This document shows, piece by piece, positions 1 through 11,904 of a stretch of DNA of 64,000 nt. Origin of the DNA: Ursus arctos (lineage: Eukaryota; Chordata; Mammalia; Carnivora; Ursidae); assembly GCF_023065955.2 (NCBI RefSeq), contig NW_026622852.1:8278423-8342422 (forward strand). Direction: 5' to 3'. Below the pieces are notes generated by a model that was not told where the DNA came from, did not search any database, and saw nothing but the letters and a program-made list of their open reading frames with translations. The position numbers were made by a program, and so were the translations under genes. The first letter of the stretch is position 1. Every line of letters starts with the position of its first letter.

Positions 1-289
1 TGGATTTCAACCAACCTCATGCACATGGGGTGAAAGCACCAAGGGGCTAATGTCCCAGGAGCCAGGTCAAATAGACAAGGGTAGTCACTAAGGTGCTGTA
101 GCAGGTGCTGCTGGTGCTTGCCTATATCCTTGCAGACAACTCCGGGTTACCTTGAAGCAAGGTGAGACAGATGGTGAATAAATACCCCAGCTTTCTTACT
201 TTTAGTGGGATAGTTCTGGGCAGTGTCCCACACAGTCTTTCAGAGGTATCCTAGTGGTATGGAGCCCAGTGCACACACTCGTTAAAGAT
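1..289. other. Unique non-coding sequence
   Basis: No open frame of note, no repeat I recognise and no simple-sequence tract. It borders an old LTR on its right. Confidence 0.4.
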
Positions 290-655
290 CATTATCTTAG
301 TCCAGTTGGGCTACTATAGGAAAATGCAATAGATTGGGGGACATATAAACAATAAATAATTATTTTTCAAAGTTCTAGAGCCTGGGAAGTCCAAGATCAA
401 GGGTTAGGCAGATTTAGTGTCTGGCGATGACCCACTTCCTGTTTCACAGACAGCCTTCTATCACTGCTTCCTCAAATGGCAGAAGGGACAAGGGGTCTTT
501 CTTATACCTCTTTTATAAGAATACTAATCCTGTTCATGACAAAAGAGCCCTCATGACCTAATCAGCTCCCAAGGGCCCTACCTCCAAATATCATCACACT
601 AGAGATTAGATTCCAATGTATGAATTTTTGGGAGACAAAATGATTCAGTCAATGG
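290..655 (-). mobile_element. MaLR-type solo LTR (MLT1/MST group), degraded
   Basis: Read on the minus strand, the segment follows the familiar MaLR LTR plan: an ACTGAATCATTTTGTCTCCC-like start, a block about CATGAGGGC and TTATAAAAG, and an end resembling ATAGTAGCCCAACTGGACTAAG. Such non-autonomous LTR elements of the ERVL-MaLR group are common mammalian fossils. It has no coding capacity, and the subfamily assignment is from memory. Confidence 0.65.
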
Positions 656-788
656 CAACCATTTACTGGTTGTCTTCCTTTTCCTGTCTTATTTCTATGC
701 TTCTTCATAGTATTTTTTGGGATCAATTTTCTAATAAACTGCTTACACCTAAATCCTTGTCTTAGGATTTGCTTTTAGAAGAACCCAA
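656..788 (+). mobile_element. LTR-like 3' fragment
   Basis: It contains AATAAACTGCTTACACC followed by a TGTCTTAGG...GCTTTTAGAAGAACCCAA ending, the usual layout of an ERVL-class LTR R/U5 end (polyadenylation signal, then a GAACCCAA terminus). Only the 3' part is recognisable. It sits between two better-defined LTRs. Confidence 0.35.
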
Positions 789-1296
789 CTGTGGTAGGCA
801 ACCTCTAAGATGGCCCAATGATCCTTGTTTCCTGGTACTCATGTTCTTGTGTAACCCTTCCCCCTTGAGCATAAATGGGACTTAGTAGTTTGCTTCTAAT
901 GAATAGAATATGGTAGAAGTAAAGATATGTAACTCCTGAGCTTAGGTTATAAAAAGACTATGGGTTTTGTCTGGGGAGCTCTCTTTCATTCTTTTTTGGA
1001 TTGCTCACACTAGGGGAAACCGACTGCAATGTTGGGAGGCAGCTCTGTGGAGAAGTTTAGGTGAGTGAATTTCGAAGCAAATCTTGTGAAGCTGCTTACA
1101 AGCAGACCCTTCCTCAGTTGAACCTTGAGATGAACGCACACCACCCAAATAAACTTTGATTCCAGGGACCATGCAGCTAAGATGCTTGTGGATTCCTGAC
1201 CCACACAAGGTCAACTGTGAGATCAAAAATAATCTATATTTTTCAGCTGCTAAGTTTTAGGATAATTTTTTATACAGTGGTAGATAACTAGTACAC
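789..1296 (+). mobile_element. MLT1-type LTR (ERVL-MaLR)
   Basis: The element starts GTGGTAGGCAACCTCTAAGATGGCCC-like (790 on) and ends GGTAGATAACTAGTACAC, matching the MLT1 plan: TGTGGTAGGCAGAATTCTAAG at the 5' end, GCTTCTAATGAATAGAATATGG and GGTTATAAAAAGACT in the middle, and CTGCTAAGTTTT...GATAACTA at the 3' end. It looks close to full length. The open frames inside on the minus strand (1005-1226) are chance. Confidence 0.8.
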
Positions 1297-1374
1297 AATC
1301 CGAGACAATGGTGTAAATCAGTGGTATTAGGGTTTTAGCTGAGAGACTCTTTCTCTTATCTTTTTTACCAGACT

Positions 1375-1500
1375 AAAGTCCTCATGCTTTATGCACCCAG
1401 GGCACCCTGTACACCTTCCTTAGCACTTACTATACTTGTGTTCTGTTGTTTAAAATTTGTCTTCCTAACGAGACTATAAGCTCTATGATGACCACTAGCC
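1375..1500. repeat. Possible L2 LINE fragment
   Basis: TAGCACTTACTATACTTGTG ... ACGAGACTATAAGCTCTATGATGACC resembles the L2 3' region (TAGCACTTA...CTAGACTGTAAGCTCCATGAGG). Short and diverged. Confidence 0.4.
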
Positions 1501-3165
1501 TCCTTCTTAGTCTCTATTCCCAACGTCTTTAAGAATTATTAATTAAATAAGTAAAGCTTTTAGTTCAATTGGTTTTATATGCAATTAGTAGAAACTCAAC
1601 CACTTGTGTAGTAACAAAATCTGGAGATGGATTGTCGGGCCCATCAAGATCTTGGAGCTCAAATTATGTTATAAGAATTCCATATCACTCTCACTCTCTA
1701 TCATTTTGTCTTTGTCTTTTTCTCTGTTACTTCCCCTCACTCTTCCCTCTCACCTTCCCACCATCCTATGGATCTGCTCTCCTTTGGCAGCTTCATTTCC
1801 AACCAGACTTTTCCCGGAAAAATAGCTGCTGAAATCCTGCAGACTGAAATTCTTACAGTTGAACAAATCTAGAAGAAAGAAAGCACTTCCTCAGATGTTC
1901 AGAAAATGCCCTGAAATTGAATCTTTCTGGTCTATCCTGTGTCACAAGCTCAGCCATAACCAGAGGAGTCACTGTGATCAGAGAAATAAAATACACAAAC
2001 TAGCTAGGCTAGGTCCAAGGTCCACTTCTGGAGTGTAAAGTGTAGGCTGCCCTACCTAAATCATATGGATTGAAAAGGTAATTCCCCAGAAGAAAATCAA
2101 GGTGGTGTTAACAGAATAAAGGGTAATGAATGATGGGCAAAAAAAAAAAAAAATCAAAACAACTAACCAAACAACCAATCAAACAAAAACAAAAACAAAA
2201 TAAACAAAACAAAACAAATAAAGACAACTAGATATCCCTATACAGTGGGGAATCAGAAATGTGGTTGAGAATACCCAAGATCACAGTTGGAAGAAAGATA
2301 ATAGTATGAGTCAAATATGGAGGACAAGATATTAACAAGCTAATTTGAGAAATTATAGATTAAGGGGAGAGTTGAAAGGACTGTAAGATATGATCATGAC
2401 TAAGATAATGTACAGAGAGAATGTGTCACGATTCTCTGCCCACCTTCCTGCCCCTACCCCTCTTCTACTCCACACATGAATTCTTGGACAGTGCTTAGTG
2501 CAGACCACTGGAGGCTTAAAGGAGCTATTAAGGGATAGACAAAAAGTGATATATGATTTATATTTTTGTAAGCATATGTATCTTTCCCCAGAAATTACTC
2601 ATTCACAAAAGTCATATGAATAGTCACTGCTATTATCTATGCATATTAGCACAGTGATCATTTATTTTCAGTTTTTCCTTAGCTAAACAGCTAATACAAA
2701 CCATAAGTATCATGGAATGATACCAATCCAGACACACCCTAACACTAGATGCAAAACTGAAGTTGCAGAGTAGACATTTGGGACTCTATATGTCAGCAAC
2801 TCTTCCAGGGCCCATGAAAAGGCATTAACTTGAAGAGTCACTCAATTTGGGATTAGCAGATGTTGAGCATCGGCATGCTATTCACACCCTTATTATCCTG
2901 GACATAATTAAGTTGCATTACTTCATCAGAGAATCATCACCCTGACGAGGCAGTTACATAGGGAAGGTGGTGGATACCGCTGACAACAGTATGATGGCCT
3001 TTTTGGGGTGGCGGAGAAAGAGGGAATAGTAAGAGGCATTTTGTATTTCTTGCATGTCTGTGTAGTTTCTTCAGAATGCATTTTGACCCCCTCTGTCTCA
3101 GAAACTCTAGTTCTTCTCATCCTTTTTTCAACGAGTTTTTCTTCATTCTCCTCCTTGGTCTTCAT
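1501..3165. other. Unique non-coding sequence with an A/C-rich tract
   Basis: AT-rich sequence without a credible coding frame. A 15-base A run and a degenerate (CAAAA)n tract occupy about 2139-2222. Frames at 1569-1832 and 2926-3165 have biased, low-complexity or stop-limited content and are best read as chance. Confidence 0.45.
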
Positions 3166-3170
3166 CTAAT

Positions 3171-3352
3171 ACAGATGTTTTTCAACATCGGCATTAGTGA
3201 CATTTTGGAACAGGTAATGCTTTGTTGTGAGGACGGTTCTGTTCATTGCAGGATGTTTAGCAACATCTCTGGCTTCTGCCCACTAGATGCCAGTAGCATC
3301 CCCAGGTATCTGGGGGGCAAAGTTGCCTCTAGTTGAGAACCACTGGCCTAAT
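3171..3352 (-). mobile_element. MER5A-type hAT-Charlie MITE
   Basis: Reading the minus strand, it begins CCAGTGGTTCTCAACTAG, then GCAACTTTGCCCCCCAGATA and GGATGCTACTGGCATCTAGTGG, and ends near CCGATGTTGAAAAAC. This is the diagnostic order of MER5A. It is a non-autonomous DNA transposon fossil with no protein. Confidence 0.85.
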
Positions 3353-4027
3353 GCTACATACCTTCCTGAGGTGATAGAATTCATAACACTGGCTTTAACT
3401 ATCATCGTTGCGGATGGTTCCCATATCTGTATCTTTGTTTCACCACTCCTCCAATAGGACATCTCCATCTGATACCTACAATCGAACCTATCTAAAACTG
3501 AACTTTCTTCTTTCCCCAAATCTTGTCTTCATCCCCACCACCTCCTCCTCCTTTCTTCTTTGTCATCTTAGTTATAGGCGACACTCCACCTCCACTTTGC
3601 CAAACTAGAAATCTCTGGGTTATTCCTTAATTTTCTTGATAACATATATTCAGGAGCAGACATAGGTTTTGTGAGATCTAAAGCTTCTATAGTTTGAGGA
3701 AACTTTTTTTCAAAGATTGTAAACTTACAAATCAGATACAGGGACTTGGAAGGGGCTGGTGCAAATGGGGGAAACTGAAGCCTATATTTTGTTGGTTTCA
3801 TTATTAATCCACCTTTGTATTGACTATTTTAATAGAAATAAAGGCAATTTACTCCTGTAAATCATTTTTATCCAATGAAAAGATCAATGGGCTTCCATGA
3901 TTAATTGGGGAAAATGTTATCTAATAAAGAACAATTTTTGTACAATGTCTACCATGTGTCAGAGATATGAAGCATTTTTTTCTCATTTAATTTCCTTTGC
4001 TACCTATGAGGAAGGCATTAATCTACT
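3353..4027. other. Unique non-coding sequence
   Basis: Nothing recognisable apart from a short CCTCCTCCTCC pyrimidine tract near 3540-3560. No supported exon. Confidence 0.4.
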
Positions 4028-4285
4028 ATTGTGGTTAAGAGCATCTCCTCAGAGGTCAAACTGTCTTAATCTGACATTGGTTTTGCTGATCTACCATGTG
4101 ACTGCACAAATCACTTAGCCAATTGGAATGTCAGTGTCTTCAACTATGAAATGCAGATAAATTTTAGTGCCACTGCACCGAGATGTGAAAAATTAAATTA
4201 GTTACTATGTGAAAGAACTCAGAAGAGTGCATAAAATATAAGAAAGACATTATAAATGTTAGCTATTATTATTTTGCTGATAAGA
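4028..4285 (+). repeat. MIR SINE
   Basis: TTGTGGTTAAGAGCATCTCC, then a degraded core with CCATGTGACTGCACAAATCACTTAGCC-type wording, then CAACTATGAAATG...ATAAATGTTAGCTATTATTATT, the standard order of the ancient mammalian-wide MIR. Strongly diverged. Confidence 0.75.
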
Positions 4286-4639
4286 AAACCAAGTCCCAGA
4301 AATTAAATAACTAACCCAGGTGATACAGTTAAGAATGGGGGAAAAATAGGAAATTGAACTTGAAAGCTCAGGCTTTTTCTACCACCAGTTCCCCACTATA
4401 GCTTTCATGGGTTTTGGGGAGGATTACATATGTTACTACTGGTTCAATTGCTTTACATATTGCTACACCAATACGTGGAGATTGTAAGGAAAAATCAAAA
4501 CCAAAAACAAACTAGAAAGTGGATGTTTGGGGGTTTGGTTTTAATAAAAAACAGTTTGGAATTAGAAATAATGAGAGAATTAGAAATAAATTTATACTCT
4601 GAAAATTATAAAATCTTCTTTAAAATTTTAAGAAGACCA
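4286..4639. other. Unique non-coding sequence
   Basis: AT-rich. It contains CAGAAATTAAATAACTAACCC at about 4297 (MIR-like wording) but no feature I can delimit. Confidence 0.3.
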
Positions 4640-5610
4640 AAATAAATGGAAAGGAATCCCATGTTCATTGGTTGAAAGACTTAAATTGTTAAGATGACAA
4701 TATTCCCCAAATTGGTCTGCAAATTTAATGAAATCTCTATCAAAATCCTTGCTGTCTTTCTTGCAGAAGCTAACAAACTGATTTTAAAATTCATATTGAT
4801 ATGGAAAGGAACTAGAATGGCCAAACAATATTGAAAAAAAAGTGAAGTTGGATGACTCACATTTCCCAATTTCACACAATGGGAGAAAATATTTGAAAAT
4901 CATATATTTGGTAAGAGACATGAATCTAGAATATATGAAGAACTCTCACCAAATTAAAAAAATGGGTAGAGAATCTGAATAGACATCTCTTCAAAGAAAA
5001 TACACAAATAGCCAATATGCACATGAAAAGATGCTTAACATCTTTAGTAATTACGGAAATGTAAATCAAAACCACAATGAGATTTCACTTTATGAAATTC
5101 ACTAGACTGTCTATAATAAAAAAGACAGATAATCACAAGAAATTGGAATCTTACACATAGGTGATGAAACGTGAGATGGTGAAGCAGCTTTGAAAAACAG
5201 CCTGGCTGTTACCATATGACCAAGGAATTCCACTACTTAGTATATACATATGCAAACATATGTTCACACAAAAACTTGTACATGAATGTTCATAGCAGCA
5301 ACTATTCAAAATAGTCAAAAGTGGAAACCACCCAATACCAACAAACTGATGGATAAATAAAATGTGGTATATTGACATAATGGACTATTACTCAACAATT
5401 AAGGAAAATAAAGTACTAATATGTGGCACAACATGGATGAACCTTGAAAACATTATGCTCAATAAAATATACCACTCACCTGAGACCACACATTGTATAA
5501 TTCCATTTATATGAAATGTCCAGAATAGGCAAGCCCTAGATAAACAGAAGGTAGATTAATGGCTACCTCGGTCTGGGAGAGGGGTTTGGGGAATTTGCTG
5601 AAGGTGGTTA
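4640..5610 (+). mobile_element. Old LINE-1 3' end (L1M-type), dead
   Basis: The plus strand carries recognisable relics of the last part of L1 ORF2 in the correct order. TTCATATTGATATGGAAAGGAACTAGAATGG-like wording lies near 4790, AATCAAAACCACAATGAGAT near 5066, TGTTCATAGCAGCAACTATTC near 5287, and TAATGGACTATTACTCAACA near 5380. A 3'UTR-like stretch follows with GAAGGTAGATTAATGGCTACC near 5547. Frame is destroyed by stops and indels. It is an old 5'-truncated insertion and no TSD is visible. Confidence 0.85.
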
Positions 5611-6089
5611 TGAATTGCAGATTCCCAATTCAGTTTTGACTGATTCAGCAGAGAGATTGCTGTTCTCACTACTGCTAGAAAGTTCGGGGAATTTCTAGCT
5701 ATTAGAATCAAGGACAGCTCCCCCCCACACGCAATTTCCCTACACTTAGACCTCTCAGCTATCCTCAGAGAAGTGTAGGAGGCATTGCTCATCATACTGG
5801 TCAGTCTGAGGATGTAACAGAGACACGTGTTACAGACAGAATCATAATATTTTAAACATTAGCTCATCTTACCACTTCTAGACACAAATGAAGAGCCACA
5901 ACTCCATAGCGTATGTATATTATTATTGTTATTATTTTCAATTGAATACGGCTTTCCCAGAAGCTGCGGAAGTAGCCAGGTGACATACCTGGAGCACAGT
6001 TTGATCAGTGGGAACAGCATATGGGAAGGAAAGGCAGAAATATTCCATTTCCATCTCATTCCATGTACTGTTCTGAAGCTCAATAGGCT
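5611..6089. other. Unique non-coding sequence
   Basis: No repeat identified. A TTATTATTGTTATTATTT tract lies near 5920. Flanked by L1 on the left and a possible LTR on the right. Confidence 0.3.
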
Positions 6090-6285
6090 ATCCAGAGATT
6101 TCCAGCCAAGTGACCAGCTGGGAATCTTTGTGCGGCACCTTTACCTTGTATTTACCTCTCATGCTTCTCCACCTCACTTTTTTTTCCTCGCTTCCTCCCC
6201 TGTCCCAAATTGTCAATAAAGCATTAATCCTTAGGTCTTGTTTCAACTTCTGTTTTCTAGAGAAACTGGGCTAAGACGAAGATTG
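6090..6285 (+). mobile_element. LTR-like 3' fragment
   Basis: CTCCCCTGTCCC...CAATAAAGCATTAATCC near 6210 and a TCTTGTTTCAACTTCTGTTTTCTAGAGAAACTGGG-type ending near 6240-6270 have the R/U5 layout of an ERVL-class LTR. Family unresolved. Confidence 0.35.
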
Positions 6286-6706
6286 TCAGTGCTTATTCAG
6301 CTATTGATAAGGGAACATTCTAGTGGCAGTTTTGTTCTAGTTGTTTGTTGGTGAGTTTTCTTTGAGGTGAGAATGGCAGGATTTAGGAACCAAACCTCAT
6401 CCTGAACTTCTAACTTATCATGAATGCTTTCTCTCTCCTCTGGTGATTGATCATTTTACAGGGATTTCTGCTCTATTTATTTCAAAGTGACAGTTGTGAA
6501 TTATGTGATCTTTTTGCATGCATTTCTACTTTGGGGGATCGATTTAGTGATTTTTATGGAATCAAAAAATCACCATACTTAATTCAGCAAACATTTTGTG
6601 CAACTTGTATGCAACCAGGTGTTACGGCCATAAAGGTTAGATAAAATATGGTTTCTGTCTTGCTGGAAACTCCAGTGCAGTGGTAAAACTGGACTGATAT
6701 ACTTTA

Positions 6707-6718
6707 TTTTTTAAAGAT

Positions 6719-6753
<35 letters not shown>

Positions 6754-6933
6754 TTTTAGAGAGAGAAAGAGCATATGAGGAAAGGGAGAGAGACAGAGAG
6801 AGAGAGAGAATCTCAAGCCAACTCCCCACTGAGCATGGAGCCCAACACGGGTCTCAATCTCACAACCCTGAGATTATGACCTGCTGAAATCAGCAGTCAG
6901 ACGTTTACCTGACTGAGCCACCTGGGTTCCCCC
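6707..6933 (-). mobile_element. SINEC (tRNA-Lys-derived carnivore SINE)
   Basis: On the minus strand: a CACCTGGG...GGCTCAGTCAGG head near 6925, B-box-like GGGTTGTGAGATTGAG, a CT-rich stretch, then an (AAAT)n tail seen as (TTTA)n at 6718-6755. Flanks GGACTGATATACTTTA (6691-6706) and GGACAGGTATACTTTA (6934-6949) form a near-perfect TSD. Expanded GA-rich interior and several head mutations suggest an older copy. Confidence 0.9.
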
Positions 6934-6949
6934 GGACAGGTATACTTTA

Positions 6950-7974
6950 ATCCAAAATGACCAAAACACTGGCTAGTAGTAGAACAAATACAGAGGAATG
7001 GGAAGGTGGGAGAGTGACTAACCTCAACTGGTCAAAAAGGGTAATGATTTATAGTGTAGATGGTGATTGGTCAAGCATTGCAATATGTGTATGAATACAA
7101 AAGATAAAAGTGGAAGAGATGTGCAATGTAGGTATGAATGAAGAAATGTAAGTAGAGAAGAAATTGCAGAGCGGATTCAAGGAAAGGGGACCCTTGGCGC
7201 CTGGAGTTCATGCGTGAATGTGCTGTGAGGTAGTCAGACTTAATATTGTGAGTAATGATGAGAAATACCCAACACCTAGCTCATCAAGAGCTGCGCCTGC
7301 CAGGCTGAGAATTTAAGAAGTACAGTGAATGAATCTGGAAGACATTGGGGTACTTAGGTAAGGAGGTGATACAATCATGTCTGTGCTTTATACAGATAAC
7401 TGTGTGCATGATGAACTGGTGAGGGAAGAGTCTGCGGGCAAAAAGAGCCACTAAGAGTTTAAGGCAGCGATTCAGCTGATGCTGATTTACTGCTGTGGCC
7501 AGCATATGAATTGATAAAGAGGAGAACATAAGAAAACTTACAAATTATTATGTGAATTTGGGCAGGAGAAATGGAAAGTTGATTAGCAAACATTTTTAGC
7601 TAAATTCATTAGACCGTGGTTTTAGCACAACCTCATTGTGAGGACGTGAAAATGCATTTGATCCTAATGCATATCTGGTTAAACTAGTATATAATCTGTG
7701 ATATTTTTGAACACAAGAGGGGTCATTACAAGGAGGGCATTCTCAAAAACAAAACAAAAACAAAAACACCTAATTACCTCCCCCAAAAACCCCAAAAAAC
7801 TTGGTCTTAAAGATTTAAAAAAATTTCTAAAGGTGTTCCCCCCTCCGAAGTCTTTGAATATTATATATATATATGTATTTTCTTGTCATTATAATGTTCT
7901 GCATTGTCCTTTCTCCAAGAAATCATCTTTCCCAGAAATATTTCACTTCATCTTTTATTACAGAGTTTTTTTTA
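6950..7974. other. Unique or highly diverged non-coding sequence
   Basis: Parts of 7130-7500 (for example GGAGGTGATACAATCATGTC near 7362) resemble an ancient mammalian-wide repeat also seen at 30.1 and 41.3 kb. A CAAAAA-rich tract lies at 7744-7770 and (AT)n at 7862-7874. No exon is supported. Confidence 0.35.
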
Positions 7975-8450
7975 TATTTGTACAAATATAAGCAGAGTTG
8001 TATAAAGATCTGTTAAGTGTTTACCACCCAGGTTTTTAAACTATCTATTAATGGCCAATTTGTATCACTGATGCTCCCATACTCCACTTTACCCCACTAG
8101 TGTATTATTTGAAGCAAATAATAGACATCATCTTCTTCCATCTTTGGCTATTTCTATATGTTTCTCTAAAAGCTAAGAACTCTTTAAAAAACAGAGCTGT
8201 AGCATCTGTATACCTAAATATTAACAATAATTCTTAAAAATAATAAGTATTCAAATTATTTGTTTTTTCTGTTTCACTGTATTGTTTTACTGTTTCAGTC
8301 AAATCCAAATAAGGTCCATACATTCCAATTAGTTGATCTATCTCTTAAATCACTTTTAAATCTATGGGGTTTCCTTCCATTTATTTCTTTTCTTTTTTTT
8401 TTTTTTTTTTCCCCTTGCAAGCAACCAGAAAAGCTATTTGTCTTTTATAA
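7975..8450. repeat. Old L1-like 3'UTR remnant
   Basis: GTTTACCACCCAGGTTTTTAAACTATC and a TAGATCTATCTCTTAAATCACTTTTAAATCTA-type block resemble the non-coding 3' part of old L1M elements (tissue-unspecific fossil sequence). A 20-base T run sits at about 8392-8411. Low certainty on family. Confidence 0.4.
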
Positions 8451-8506
8451 GTCCTCAGTGTCTGGTTATCTTACGCATTTTCTGTAAATTGGTAGTTGAA
8501 TCTAGA

Positions 8507-8752
8507 ATGGTGATTCTCAACAGGCGGTGATTTTGTTCCCCTCTCCAGGGGACACTTGGCAGTGTCTTCAGAGATTTTTGGATTTCATAATACAGGGATG
8601 ATTCTGGCATCTAGAAAGTAGAAGCCAGAGATTCTGCTAGCCATCTGAGAATGCAGGTGAATGTCGTGGGGAACCCCCCCATCTCTCCCCACATACACAA
8701 CAAGGAATGACCTGGCCCAAAATGTCATACTTAGGTTGAGAAACCCTGATCT
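8507..8752 (+). mobile_element. MER5A-type hAT-Charlie MITE
   Basis: Starts GGTGATTCTCAACAGGCGG, carries CCAGGGGACACTTGGCAGTG, ATTCTGGCATCTAGAAAGTAG and GGCCCAAAATGTCATACTTAG, and ends GTTGAGAAACCCTGATC. Nearly full length, opposite in orientation to the copy at 3.2 kb. Confidence 0.9.
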
Positions 8753-10649
8753 AGAAGCTTGATCAGATTTAGGTTCACATTTTTCCAGCAAGACTACTCT
8801 AGTCATGTTGAGTGCTTCCTTCTGGTTGTTAGTGGTGCAAGGATCTATAGATAATCAACATCCAGAATCACGAATTCATTAGGGGTTGCAAAATGGTAAT
8901 ATCTTACTGTATCATTTCTTCTTCATTTATTAGCTGGAAAATTTCTATAAAGAGAAATTTCCCCTCATCTACTATTTGGTTACCCAGAGAGATGATTGAA
9001 AATATTAAAGTCTGTTGAATATCTTGCAAGAGAGTAGAATTCCACCAGCATGCCTGCATATGTTTTCTTTCTGAAGTACTTAGATTCAGTTCCAAAGTAA
9101 GTGGAATGATGTAGACAACGTCAAGATTAATTGGCTTAGGATATACAAACCTTTCCTTTTTAGTCTTACTAGACAATCTATTAGAGTATTTCTACTGAGA
9201 TATTTTCCCCCTCAATAACTTTAGCTGTATTTAAAGTTAATGAGCTTTTACAATTAAAGCCACAGATATTTAGCCTTTGGATAACATTTGGATGAATCAG
9301 GGTGTATCTAATTACTCTGGATAAATTCTTAAGAGGCTGAGAAGATTCTTTATTCAGAACAAGCAATTCTTAAGTCGGAGTCACGTAATAGACATCATTC
9401 CAGCCAATATGCAAACTACCTTTGTGAAGGAGCCTCCAGATGTGGCTGAGAATTTGAGAAATGCATGCAAAGTGTAGAAATTGTTATTCTTTTTGATAGT
9501 GATCTGTCAATTCTACAACTAGAAGTCAAAAGAAGCAAAATCTATTGTGTGAGTGTTCACAAAGCAATTGTGGAATAGTCGTCAAGAGGACCCTCACTCA
9601 CTGACTTATCATTAGCCTGACTTCAGGCCTAACTAGGCTCGGATGTCCCAAGAAAGTCAGGAATTTGTTCTGGACTGAGGGTTTCAACGGTCTGGATAGA
9701 GTCAAGTGTCCATTCTTGAACCCGTCACTATGATTAGGATGAGTAACTACTTCGACCCAGCCTGGTGCTTATGGCCACTTCTAGAGCCACAAGACAGCTT
9801 CAACTCCACCAGAAAACCTACGTGGACTGAGAAAGGAGGCAAATGATCCCACCAAGGACTTTTGGGCAGTCAGTTAAAATAGATGTCTATTATATTTTGG
9901 TTTTATGGTCTTTCTACTTTCAACTTTACTACTTCTACTTACCAAGCATCTTACTGCATTTTTATTTGTCTTTAGTATTTCCTTTATACAGAGAACCAGA
10001 AAAAAAAAGAAAGGTATTCAACAAAGATATTGGTTGTTTCCTGAAATTTTAGTATTTTAATTTTCAACTTGCCAATTATTTCCTACACCTAATTTAGTAA
10101 ATTAGCCTTCATACAGTGACAATTGTTGAAATTATAATTTTGCAATTCTTTTCTGAGAATTTCAGTTCACGACTGGATCTCCCTTTCAAGACAGTTGATT
10201 TATTTCAATAATTACAGCATATCATTAAGAACACTGGGGGGAAAATCTTTGCATGCATGTGTTTGCACACGCACATGTGTTTCATTAAATATTGGAGGAG
10301 AAATTTAAACTTCCTCTCTACTTAAAGGTAACCACAGGAAATTCTTGAATTTTATACTTTATTAATGTGATTATTTTAATTATTTTCATTAGTAGAGATA
10401 TTAGAGAGGGTATTTCTAGCAGCAAAAATGGAAATAGAAAACAAAGAAGTTTGAAGCACTACTAAAGAGGGGAGAAAAAGGATATTTTAAGATGAGAATG
10501 TATTTTTTAGAATACCAATAGGCATTTACTAAACATTTACTGGAGGTGGAAATCAGGTTGCATGTGATCAGAAAAGTTTACAGCTCTGAATTTTCAACTG
10601 GAGGAGCTTCCCAATGACTTAGGTTACTCGCGATACCCTTGGAGAAACA
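8753..10649. other. Unique non-coding sequence
   Basis: AT-rich, with no SINE and no confident repeat. 9575-9800 is less AT-rich and could be an unrecognised old LTR. ORF-like stretches at 8904-9176 and 9181-9366 (minus) show no family I know. Confidence 0.4.
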
Positions 10650-11560
10650 TGTTAAGTATGACAGGAGCACTGTAGTAGCTGCTGTCCTATTCTACCTGGA
10701 TTTCCCCCATAAGAATGGAGCCACTGGCTCCCCCAGCTTAGGGGAATAATGGTGAATGTCTCACAGCTGGGCAGTTCCCTAAGCTTTGCTCTGTGCTGAA
10801 GGGGGCTGCTAAAAGTTATGCTCTCTCGCGCGGGGCAGCCTGCATCCAGCGACTGCTCATGTGGGGCTACGATTGTCTCAATTTGGAACCTCCCCGAAGG
10901 GCCAACCCCACTTACCACTTCAGCATTCCCTGTGAAATTGGCTAAAATCTTAGTTGAAACTACATTATGGTTCACCTTGTCCCTGTGCCCAGTCCTGCTT
11001 CCCTGACTTCCTTACAGTTGTTACCAAGAGCATTATTTCCTCTTTATTGAAGAAATCATTTTTAAAATGATTTTATTTATCTGAGAGAGAGAGTGCACAA
11101 GTGTGGGGGGCAGAGGGAGAGGGAGAAGCAGACTCCCCGCTGAGCAGGAAGACTGACTCCAGGCGATCCCAGAACCCCGACATCATGACCTGAGCTGAAG
11201 GCAGACACTTAACCACCGGATCCACCCAGGTGCCCCTCTCAATAAAATTCTTATATGCGGATCTCCGTCATAGAGTCTGTCCCCTAGGGCTCCCATTCTC
11301 TCACAGTTGGTACCAGGCCTGGTTTTTCAAGCATATTCTGAATGAGATTTTGGACTTGGATTTGTGCTTCTCTGGCTGGCAATGAGGACAACATCACTGA
11401 TGATAGGGGCGGTCTTAATAGCCTCTGGGATATGGAACAGTAGAATTTTAAAACCTCTCACCAGTGCTGAACCCGGAGGGATACTGTGGAGGGAAATGCA
11501 GGGCTGGTGCAATATTACTGGCATTTAATCTAGACATGTGGGGATGAGATAGAGAGAGGT
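10650..11560 (+). mobile_element. ERVL-like LTR, putative primer-binding site and leader remnant
   Basis: The LTR body runs from about 10650. After the nested SINE at 11058-11236 it resumes with CTCAATAAAATTCTTAT (polyadenylation signal) and an AGAGTCTGTCCCCTAGGG end. Directly after it, TTGGTACCAGGCCTGG near 11308 resembles a tRNA-Leu-type primer-binding site, the feature that names ERVL. TATTCTGAATGAGATTTTGGACTTGG onward resembles ERVL leader sequence. No gag, pol or env frame is present, so this is an old inert fragment. Confidence 0.55.
11058..11236 (-). mobile_element. SINEC nested in the ERVL-like LTR
   Basis: Minus-strand head GGGGCACCTGGGTGGATCCG, body with CAGCTCAGGTCATGATGTCGG, CCGGGG-type stem replaced by a diverged spacer, then a CT-rich stretch and short A-rich tail (seen as TTTTAAAATGATTTTATTTAT). 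It splits the LTR just upstream of its AATAAA, so it is younger than the LTR. No clean TSD is visible. Confidence 0.85.
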
Positions 11561-11680
11561 AGTTCTTACAAGAACTAAGAAATTAGATTGCTCTTTCTTG
11601 GGACAATCAATCCATTGGGGAAAGTATGAGAAATGCCTGGGAGTGGTTAATCACCAATCTAAGGCTAAATGTGAAAACCA

Positions 11681-11861
11681 GGGGTGCCTGGGTGGCTCAG
11701 TGGTTAAGCCTCTGCCTTCAGCTCAGGGCGTGATCCCGGCGTTCTGGGATCGAGCCCTCATCAGGCTCCTCCACTGGGAGCCTGCTTCTTCCTCTCCCAC
11801 TCCCCCTGCTTGTGTTCCCTCTCTCGCTGGCTGTCTCTCTCTCTGTCAAATAAATAAAATC

Positions 11862-11891
<30 letters not shown>
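11681..11891 (+). mobile_element. SINEC, young, with TSD
   Basis: Head GGGGTGCCTGGGTGGCTCAG, body GCTCAGGGCGTGATCCCGGC, CT-rich part with CTCGCTGGCTGTCTCTC, and a tail ending in (AAAT)n. Flanks AATGTGAAAACCA (11668-11680) and AATATGAAAACCA (11892-11904) form the TSD. Confidence 0.93.
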
Positions 11892-11893
<2 letters not shown>

Positions 11894-11904
11894 ATATGAA
11901 AACC

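Noticed and set aside
6707..6933. Functional tRNA gene in SINE heads (all copies)
   Set aside because: The tRNA-like region belongs to SINEC elements with CT-rich bodies and A-rich tails; no copy has a free-standing tRNA cloverleaf with a terminator.
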